In this document: positions 56,282 through 64,000 of the stretch, piece after piece | Numbering within the stretch: the stretch's first letter is position 1 | How the letters are laid out: every line of letters begins with the position of its first letter | Assembly (NCBI GenBank): GCA_037783545.1 | Contig: JBBELK010000634.1 | Coordinates: forward strand, 248,001-312,000 | DNA: 64,000 nucleotides | Reading direction: 5' to 3' | From: Henricia sp. BOLD:AAB3569 | Taxonomy: Eukaryota > Echinodermata > Asteroidea > Spinulosida > Echinasteridae | Notes under the pieces: model-generated | Told to the model about the DNA's origin: nothing | Databases searched by the model: none | Seen by the model: only the letters and a program-made list of their open reading frames with translations | Position numbers and translations under genes: made by a program

Positions 56282-56460
56282 GTAAGTTAAATTGTTTTTG
56301 TAGCTGTTTTGTGTTTACAATTAAGCACTCGGGAAAGATTACCATGCACGGACACCCTCTGAGACCCCATGCACTAAACCTATGGGACAACTCTCAGAGT
56401 TTTTCCTTAATAAATTCATGACACTTTTTGCTCCTAATTTTGTATTTTCATCATCAAACT

Positions 56461-56792
56461 GGGACTTTTAACCGGTTAACCGTTTAACCGAAAATGATCG
56501 AACAACAGGTTTTGCCGGACGTTTAAACGAAACTAAATTTTTAAGAATTTACAATAGTTTTCAGAGGGTTATTTGTAATGACTTCATGAAATTGAAATAA
56601 ATGTATGTGGGGTCATAGCAAAAATGTTGACCAGATAAAGGTTCAATGATTATTTTGGGGGCCTAGGGGTATTGTGTACATTGCACATGCATCTATAAAC
56701 ACCAGCAACAACCTTTAGTGTCGGCCGAACGGTTAACTGACTTAAAAGAATTGCAAACCGGTTTTTGAATTAACCGTAAATTCCCATCCCTA
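56461..56792. mobile_element. hAT-like MITE, left end worn
   Basis: Inverse of 62280-62591: contains ttaaccggttaaccg near one end and ends …tcccatccctact. The opposite terminus has lost the tagggatg part. Confidence 0.75.
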
Positions 56793-56862
56793 CTATTACA
56801 ACCAAATTCTTAAATCCTTTAAATAATTATTAAATTCTCCCTTCTTTGACTTTATTACACAG

Positions 56863-56928
56863 GCGAGTCATGCAGTAGTGGGGTACATGTATGTACAGCA
56901 CCAAACTCGTCTCGAAGGAAATGCTTGA
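56863..56928 (+). CDS. Possible terminal exon of the unidentified plus-strand gene
   Basis: Acceptor ctttattacacag|GCG; phase 0 reading gives 'ASHAVVGYMYVQHQTRLEGN' then Ala and TGA. Joined to 56160-56281 the peptide reads through '…SVRLL-ASHAVVGY…' smoothly. No polyadenylation signal was identified with confidence; ataaat occurs near 57333. Confidence 0.4.
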   Translation, partial: ASHAVVGYMYVQHQTRLEGNA

Positions 56929-58146
56929 CCAACTGACAATCTTCTGGGACTAGCCAAACCACTGCTACTCGATCTGACACCAGTACAATGGAGACAGTTT
57001 GGAAAGATTATTGGGCTAAACAGAGAGTTATGCCCATTTCATAGGTGGATTCAGTTACAACTCTTGCTTTTGAAATTTAGTGCATGTCATGTGACAGTAT
57101 GAACCCTTCCACTGTGGGCCAGGTCCTATTGTGTATTAAACATCCAAGGAATTCAAGAGAATCTTTTCATTCTTTTGTGGAGGGCCAGAGTTTGGCATTA
57201 GCCTTTTAGAAGTATGGCGGAACAAAAGGAGAGGGCGTACTTTTATTTGGGTAGGAATGTTTTTAACAGTTGTATTTCTTTCCAAAAACTTGATTAAAAT
57301 GTTGCAATTATAATACAGAGACTGACAGAATTATAAATAAGTGCATTTTATTCAATTTTATACCCACTTCAAAGTGTGCCCTCCTATTGTGTCCGCCATA
57401 CTTCAAAATGGCTAATAAGTAATAACAAAAGGGAAGAGTGTGTTAAAGTAGGTGTGGACGAGATCCCATATCATGCTTAGTTAGTACTGTAGCTGGAATT
57501 GGGAACAGATGGGGCAGTTAGGGGCAAAATATGTCATGCATGTACTACTCACAATAAGTTGGGAACAATGTGGGGTGTACGCAGATATTTTATTGAGAAT
57601 ATGCATTCTGCTTGAATGATTTTGTATATGATTAGTCTTTTTATAATTGTATCTGATTGACAGACACACCTTTTGTCATAGAAAATAGGTGAAAAACAAT
57701 CATTTAAAAATAGAAATCTAAAATTGACAACATACCAATATCCCTAACTTAGGCTCCCCCCTAAAAAAATACCGGTTTCCTATTACATCAAAAAAATATT
57801 CAGGGTGGGGTACGGGTAGGTGGGAAATATCTTTTTATTTTGCTCTTAACTCTTTTTTCAGCCAAAAATATTAGGGCGGGATGACGGTCAGTATTTTTTG
57901 TTTACCACTTGCACATTACAACATTACAAATATACAAAAGTGAGCCACTTTTTCATGCTTTGAAGGGGTAAACAAGAATTAAGGCGATGTACACAGAATT
58001 TAGGTTTTAGGTAGGCACAATAAGTTTTTATTTTTTATTGATTTTTTAGCAAAATGATACAGGTTCTGCAAGATTTTCTAGGTTGGGGTGGGTAATAGGA
58101 AACGTTGCTATTTTTTTCTTGGCCTTATTGTGATTAGTGTAGGCCT

Positions 58147-58297
58147 ATAGACCGTATCGAATAGCCACCATTTCGTGGGGCACCTTTTGTTTCTTAATTA
58201 AACCGTTCAACAATGGAAGCACAATATGTGCAACTTCATGTCCTCAAGGAACAAAGAAACTGCCCCACGATATAGCGGCTATTCGATATGGTTTATA
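58147..58297. mobile_element. Hairpin MITE, about 150 bp
   Basis: Ends tatagaccgtatcgaatagc and gctattcgatatggtttata are imperfect inverted repeats; no coding capacity. Target duplication not clear. Confidence 0.65.
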
Positions 58298-59659
58298 CTA
58301 CATGTACATATACTCAACATTTTCTGAAGGATCATCTACTAATTTTGTTCTATTTTATCCCTTAAAGATTCTCAATTACGTGTGGTACAATAACATTATT
58401 TATGCTTGTATTGCGAACATGACGTTGGTGGAAAATTGAGGTCTGCTTATTAATTATGAGCCTCCAATTAAAGTTGGGGTAAGAAGAAAAAAGGCCAAAA
58501 ATTTTACTGTGAGATGTTCAGTCCCCCACACCCCTTGCATCTTGTAGAAACAGTAAAAATATGCAGGTGCAAAAATTCATGCATCTGTTGGGCATTTATT
58601 TAAAGTGTCTTAATTTAAAGAAGGTTATTGTTGGTACAAACAAGCTTTGAATGTACAAAATAAAAGGATTTCATTCTATATTATATATTTTTTTAAAATT
58701 AAGTAACTAGTACAATAAGATTTATACAAAATGCAAGATTAATTATTAAAAAACGGAAGTGCGATTGCATTAGTTCAATGTATTACAGGAAATGAAAGTT
58801 ATTTTTAGATAAATTGAATATTCTTTTGAAAGCCATCATCCTGTGTGAAAGTTTTTAATTTCTTACAAATTTTCGAGCGTTATTTTCGTTGTGGAATTAC
58901 AACAAGTACATTCGACAGAGCCCTTGCATAAATGATTATGCGCTGTGTTCCTTGCTTTATAAAATCGTTTATAACTATAGCAGTAGAATGGAAAATGAAA
59001 AGGACGTTTTCGTGTCTGCAGTCATCCCAATTGTTCCCCAATTGTTACCCTAGCTACGAAAATTAAAAACGGCTTCACTTTTCGAAATTAATTGGCCCAC
59101 GAAATAAAGAGCAATAGTTTAAATTATGGAAAAACATTTGTCATGTTTATCAACATGTACTTTAATCATGGAGCTTTAATGGAGTTATTACAACGTTTAT
59201 CGTGCCAAGGTTTCTAATTCTAGTCCGAAGACGGAGTCACAAAATCGCAAGATGGCAAGAAAGATTGGAGAAAACTTTGCATGAAGTCAAAGTCGGATAA
59301 ATCCACGAAACATGACATTGACCATGCAATTCGTAGTCGTGGAGAAAAGAAAACAGTGTACGTGTATTGTGTCAGGGAAAAAAACAGGCTGTGTGTTCGT
59401 TCGGTTCACTCGTTCGCGATCACCATTTGCACGTTACCAACTTGTTTACCCACAGTCCTTTGCGCGGGGCCTGTTTTTGGCTATCTGCGATAAGGTCCAT
59501 TGCCATCTCACGTACCGTGCACACGTGCCTTACGTGAAATTGGAAAATTGCCGTACCAAATGTTTTACATTTTCTTTGAAAGAAAAGTTCTCATCACGGT
59601 GCTAATGTCTGAACATGTTTGTTAAAGTTCAAGGTGCACAACTAGCTAAACTCGTCAAA

Positions 59660-60061
59660 AAAAGTTCGGAAAGTCAAGTTTGACTGACGATTTCTCTCTT
59701 GTTACTAAATCATTTCCCTTGAATTTGGTATCATTGGAAAGCCCTGTTATTCATCTTTACAGTAAGGTGTAATTTGTTATGATTAATCAATTGGGGGATG
59801 TGCAGTATAGCGGAATACAGGGGTGGGTGGAGAGTGAAATGTCACAAAATTCACTGCTATTGTCATGCAGTGCATTCCCCTTTTGCTTGGAGGATGGGAA
59901 TGTGTCAATGCACTTTTTGACAATAGCAATGCATTTCACTTCATACCCGCCTCCGTATTCAGCTGTGCTGCACATCCCCCAATTGCTTAATCATAACAAA
60001 TTACACCTTACTGCAACAATAGAGAAATCTTCAGTCAAACTTGACTTTCCGAACTTTTTTT
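59660..60061. mobile_element. Inverted-repeat MITE, about 400 bp
   Basis: Ends aaaaaaagttcggaaagtca and its complement (tgactttccgaacttttttt), with the arms continuing inwards via taaggtgtaatttgttatga / its complement and cattcccc words around a central gap at 59880-59900. Confidence 0.8.
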
Positions 60062-61632
60062 AAGGAGTTCATTTAGAGCCACCAAACCCAAATTTCAAGC
60101 AGTTTCAGTACATTATTTTAACCTCGATCCTTGATGGCTTTGCCTTGTTTTAATCGCATCTGAAATAACCGTAAAGGTGTTAAAGGCCCTTCTGAGAATA
60201 AAACCATTATAAATCAAAACAAAGACATCAACAAACTCATCCGAAGAAATTTTAGCTCTGTCAAATGTACCACGTCTTCTAAAAAAACAACATGAAAATC
60301 AATTTGCGTTTTACAGGTCTATAAGCTTGTTAATTAGGGTTTGTTTTTGCCCTTACCCGACGTATAAGCTTGGCTGGGCGTCTAAGCTTGGCTGGGTGTT
60401 TCAAATACATATATTAAGTCGGTCGCTTACTCTGTGGCTTGCGTCATGCACTCTGTGGTGCGCGTCATACTGCGTGTGTGCGCGACCAACATGATGCATC
60501 TCACATGAGAGGCTAAATAAAAAAACCTGCCCCCTAACATGTTGACTGTAAAATTTTGACACATAATTGCACCGACAGAAAAATGTAGTAGTATTTGGCA
60601 TGGGGGAGGGGTCTTAAAAAAGACTATGCTCTGTGGAACAGTGATAATGTTGATACTTTTTCTTGATGTGCGTTAAAGAAGTGAGTTTAGAGCCCTTTTT
60701 TTGGACGCCCCACCCCCCGCCCCCATGTTTTTAATGGGTGTTAATTGAGATTTTAAAACCATATCAAGTGTCATATTTTTCTCATTATTACCATTCTGAA
60801 ATGTCATGCTCTAATAATCTTCAGGGATATCCTTAAAAAAAACATGTATGTTTTAAAAACTAAGTTATCTGCTTGCATAAAACAGTGCACTGATTGCAAC
60901 CTTTTTGCTTTCATATCCAAATTGGAGATTGCAAATTTCCTGTTTCCTTCCCATAAGTATTATTTTGGGGAGGTATTTTTTTTGTTATATGATTGTTAGG
61001 TTAGAACAAAATCCGTTTTCTGGAAAAATCTGGACAAGCTCCTCAAAAAAGGTCAATGTGATTCTATCCTCAAGTTAGGCCTGTGCATTTTCGAATAATT
61101 TACTTTTCGAAAAATCGGTTTTACTTTCAATTGAATATTCGATATTCGATGCGTGAATTTTGTTTACTATTTTGACAAAAAGGTTTGCCGTGCAATTAAC
61201 AGATTTTGGCACATCAGAACTCACAGCTCACAGGTTACAGCAGCCTTTTTATTGCCGAATTTGCCGCCTCAAAATATAATCTGTGCTGAAACTTTATAGA
61301 CTTTATGTTGTAATTTGCATGTAGCAGTCTCTCGCCCAAAGAGTTTTTGCAGAAATTATCGTCAGTCCTTATACACTGGACTCGTGGTTGAATGCAAAAG
61401 TCATCAAAGCGGACGTTTCGACAAAGAAAAAAGGATTTTCACTTAGTCCTAGCTGAAAGATAGTTTGGTTTGTAGTGGAAAAAGCACATACCGAATATTT
61501 AATTTGGTAAAATGCTATTTGCATATTTGATGGACGATCAAATATTCGAATATCCGATTCTTTAGGCACAGCCTTTATCCTGAGTGTGTTTAATTAATTA
61601 AATTATGTAAAAATAACAAAGGTGTTATTTAC

Positions 61633-61849
61633 CAGCCACTGAAACTGAATTGGTATCGAGAGGAATTGTGGTTGTGCCGTCCGTCAGCGAGCCATCAGTC
61701 TGCAAAACACTTGTCACCATTTTATTTGATGGAACCATATTTACTTGGAATTGAAGTACAAATGATGGAATTGTGCTTCCCTCAAGAATTGCTGTAACTG
61801 TGGCTGATACAATGGCATTGGTGGCGCTGTTGCGGAATTCTGCCAGGAC
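61633..61849 (-). CDS. SEA-like domain exon
   Basis: A 217 bp minus-strand exon, acceptor gtataacag|GT and donor GCTG|gtaaat; entry phase 0, exit phase 1. It codes 'VLAEFRNSATNAIVSATVTA', resembling the strand around the cleavage site of SEA domains (V-x-x-F-R-x-x-S), then 'LQFQVNMV' and 'TIPLDTNSVSVA'. The autoproteolytic G-S-V-V-V sequence is absent, so cleavage is unlikely. SEA domains are common next to Ser/Thr-rich stalks and EGF domains in mucins, which agrees with its neighbours. It splices in frame to the EGF exon at 54825-54918. Confidence 0.65.
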
Positions 61850-62279
61850 CTGTTATACAAGCAACATTATAGCAATAGACAGCCGAAGTGTGACGTGTTG
61901 CCATGAAAATTGGCTCTAAACTAACATGGCCGTCGGAAAAAGTACCATTGCAAAAGCACAGGAACACGGTTTAGTGATTTTTAGTTTAGAGCCAATCGCC
62001 TGGGCAACCAACAAAAGGTGACGTATTCACTTCGGCAGTCTATTAGTCTTTTGCATGTAACCTTTGCACTACATGTATAACCCCAAATTCTTCACATTCC
62101 AATAAGGGACCGTCCAAAATTGTCAACATTTTCACGATTCTACAGAGCTAGTATTTTTCAAAATCCCCTTCCCTTCCCTCGAAATACCACTCATCAACAT
62201 TTACAGTGCATGTAAATTAAGTCGTATGCCGCCTTAAATGTTGACAACTTTGGACGGCCCCCAGAGGTGCAGTTCAGAC

Positions 62280-62591
62280 TAGGGATGGGAATTTACGGTT
62301 AATTCAGAAACCGGTTTGCAATTTTGTCAAGTGTCGGTTAACCTTTCGGCCAGCCGACACAAAATATTGTTGCTGGTGTTTATAGATGCATGTTGCAATG
62401 TATACAATACCCCTAGGCCCCCAAAATAATAATTGAACCTTTATCTGGTCAAAATTTTACTGCCACCTTATAGACTAAATTTATTTAAATTTGACGAAGT
62501 CATTACAAATAAATTTTGTTTCATTGTTAACGTTCGGCAAAACCGGTTTTTCAATCTTTTTCGGTTTTAAAACGGTTAACCGGTTAAATGT
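62280..62591. mobile_element. 312 bp hAT-like MITE with 8 bp target duplication
   Basis: TIR tagggatggga…tcccatcccta, flanked by gttcagac at 62272-62279 and 62592-62599. The interior holds ggttaaccggtt palindromic words. The 8 bp duplication and TIR start point to hAT. Confidence 0.9.
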
Positions 62592-62721
62592 CCCATCCCT
62601 AGTTCAGACAGTCACATATACTACATTATTGTTTCTATATAGTGCACGCCAATACCTACATGTAGGCCTACATGTAACAAAGAACAGTCTGCTTTCTTTT
62701 TACCATTTTCTACTTCACACC

Positions 62722-62796
62722 TAGCCCAGGTTGGACGTCGTCTTCATTGCATCCGTATCCCCATGTAGTATGCGGTACGGAGTCCAACCTGGGCTA
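62722..62796. mobile_element. 75 bp element with 9 bp target duplication
   Basis: Perfect 15 bp TIR (tagcccaggttggac / gtccaacctgggcta) and flanking cttcacacc at 62713-62721 and 62797-62805. The interior 'atgtagtatgcggta' is shared with 18352-18390 and 37200-37240. The small size with a 9 bp duplication suggests a minimal Mutator-type MITE. Confidence 0.88.
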
Positions 62797-62909
62797 CTTC
62801 ACACCTAGCTGTAACGTGCAACAAAAATGTAATCCCGTCAAACAAAAACACTGACAGAAACTACAACACTGACAGAAAGTTTGGTTTTTAGAGAAACTGA
62901 AAACTTTAC

Positions 62910-63068
62910 CACATTGCCCAATTGCTAAAACAGCTGGCAAAACAACTGTCTGCAGTGTCAGAGTCAACAAAATTGAATCCTGATAAGGACCATATGATTT
63001 GTTTTCTTCCAAAGTCAACTCTGCATTTAAAATGAATGCTATTTGGTATGGTTTATAAATTACCACCA
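62910..63068 (-). CDS. Minus-strand exon, possible N-terminal part of the SEA region
   Basis: 159 bp, acceptor tgcctttcag|TG and donor TGTG|gtaaag, symmetric phase 1-1 and fully open: 'VVIYKPYQIAFILNAELTLE' then 'ENKSYGPYQDSILLTLTLQT'. The alternating hydrophobic pattern with a Y-x-x-Y-x-D helix start would suit the beginning of a SEA domain, but the match is weak. Direct joining to 61633-61849 would not keep frame (phase 1 to phase 0), so at least one small exon between them is missing from this model. Confidence 0.5.
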
Positions 63069-63208
63069 CTGAAAGGCAACAACCAAACATGGGATGCGGG
63101 AAAATTCTATGGCCTGATTTAGAAGCATAGTGGTATATCCCCTCAGGTTTTTCGTACAAACCCAATTTTTCCAGGTGTTTGTAGGAAAAATTTGAGGAAC
63201 TAACCACT

Positions 63209-63280
63209 GTGCCTCAGATATAGCAAGCGGGTACAGCAGATCTGGCCAGAGAGTCCTGGGTTCAAACCCTAATGAGGCTC
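63209..63280 (+). other. tRNA-like sequence (pol III boxes), probably SINE head or tRNA pseudogene
   Basis: 72 nt with near-complementary ends (gtgcctc / gaggctc, 6 of 7), an A box tagcaagcggg and a B box ggttcaaaccc at normal spacing. The anticodon arm does not fold, so a working tRNA is unlikely. Confidence 0.4.
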
Positions 63281-63420
63281 ATGATTTTCTTTCATAATGT
63301 TTAATTGTGGGTTTGTGATTTTTGAGCTTCAGTTAGAATTTGTGGGGAATGGTCTGTATAAAGGAGGACTACTACATTGTAGCTGGTGATGAATAATGTA
63401 CAAAGACAACATGATTTGAT

Positions 63421-63518
63421 GTGAAAACTAATGACCCTGACGAGTTGGATGATTGGGACTACCTCCCGACGTGCAAGCCGAGGGGGATCATCCAACACCG
63501 AGGGATCATTAGTTTTCA
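63421..63518. mobile_element. Hairpin element, about 98 bp
   Basis: gtgaaaactaatga… and …tcattagttttcac are exact inverted ends, and the inner words gttggatgat / atcatccaac pair as well. Confidence 0.75.
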
Positions 63519-63520
63519 CT

Positions 63521-64000
63521 GTTTTTCCTCAAACCACGTTGTATTTGTACTACCTCATAGCTTACTGTCGGGCAGTCGCAGCATTTCATGGATTTAAACC
63601 TCCATTTCTGATATTGCAAAGCGAGCAGACGTCGTTTTGATTTCTGCTGTAATAGACTGGTACATTTAGGCTCATTACTGATTTCAACGAGTACTTTCGT
63701 AAAACATATGCATCGTTAATTATAAAGTTCAAGACGTACTGGGACAAATCTAAGGCTGCCCAAGTATGTGATAGTACTTCTCAGGTTTTTGCGCATCACC
63801 CGCACGTGCGAAGACTCAGGGAAATAGTATAAACTGTCACTGGAATGAACCAATGAAATACTGTGGCTGCCTGATGAATATTTATGAGGTATACTAATAA
63901 CTGCTGTGTAAGGTAAAACAGGTTAACATCGATTTTTAACATTCATCTTAAAAGTGAGTGTACAATAAAAACTACAAACTCAGCATACCAATTGTTCGTA
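63521..64000. other. Intron or upstream sequence to the right edge
   Basis: I see no exon or repeat here that can be defended. Confidence 0.4.

Larger units (their letters stand above)
56929..61632. other. Intron/intergenic sequence with hairpin MITEs
   Basis: No supported exon. Besides the two hairpin elements listed separately, the short words 'atattcgaatat' recur at 61120-61150 and 61530-61560. 59281-59605 has overlapping open frames without domains and is inversely related to 55083-55165 in part. Confidence 0.5.

Overview
The window looks like nuclear DNA from an invertebrate metazoan, most likely a marine one (echinoderm, cephalochordate or hemichordate are my best guesses; the sequence alone does not decide). 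Reasons: split exons with GT-AG junctions in very large introns, AT-rich intron sequence, abundant short 'tacatgta' words, long poly-G and poly-C tracts, and a very mixed transposon load (Ty3/gypsy, several LINE types, a tRNA-derived SINE, hAT-, Mutator-, TTAA- and fold-back-type DNA elements). There is no sign of bacterial or phage organisation.

The host gene. Scattered across the whole window on the minus strand are small exons that fit one modular extracellular protein. In transcript order: 62910-63068 (possible SEA start), 61633-61849 (SEA-like), 54825-54918 (first half of an EGF-like domain), 42275-42502 (Thr/Pro mucin-like linker), 31217-31423 and 7454-7660 (two near-identical Thr/Pro linkers), and between those last two 18854-18973 plus 17361-17579, which together code one Calx-beta domain. 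Nearly all are bounded by phase-1 introns and most are symmetric 1-1 exons, the classic arrangement for exon shuffling. The first and last exons of the gene lie outside the window or were not found. Two small exons on the plus strand (56160-56281, 56863-56928) may be the 3' end of a second, unidentified gene.

The duplication. Positions 1-12722 and 23592-36431 are two nearly identical copies of one segment with a period of about 23.6 kb; copy A runs off the left edge. Each copy carries a defective LINE 5' part, a Ty3/gypsy pol, a C2H2 zinc-finger ORF behind pol that has been split by a SINE and then cut by a LINE tail, hairpin MITEs, and one Thr/Pro exon. A third, older and partial copy (about 42001-43640) carries the third Thr/Pro exon. 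The sharp end of similarity at 12722/36432 is a TTAA insertion of a THAP-domain transposon in copy B.

Other regions. 11892-16385 is a 4.5 kb inverted-repeat structure with 'gctcattt' arrays in its arms and a broken C2H2 zinc-finger ORF in its centre; copy B has the same arms but a different centre (THAP remnant). 16465-17039 is an inverted-repeat element. 19165-19966 is an 802 bp palindromic element with a 9 bp target duplication. 21740-24171 is a LINE on the minus strand. 38414-41735 is a second fold-back element with 'cgttcgaacgaaaa' arrays. 44511-45519 is a 338 bp unit repeated three times. 47930-49425 and 52261-54775 are direct repeats on either side of an L2/CR1-like LINE, and the second of them contains the best copy of the THAP/TTAA element. 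56-64 kb is intron with small MITEs, two hAT-like elements and a tRNA-like sequence.
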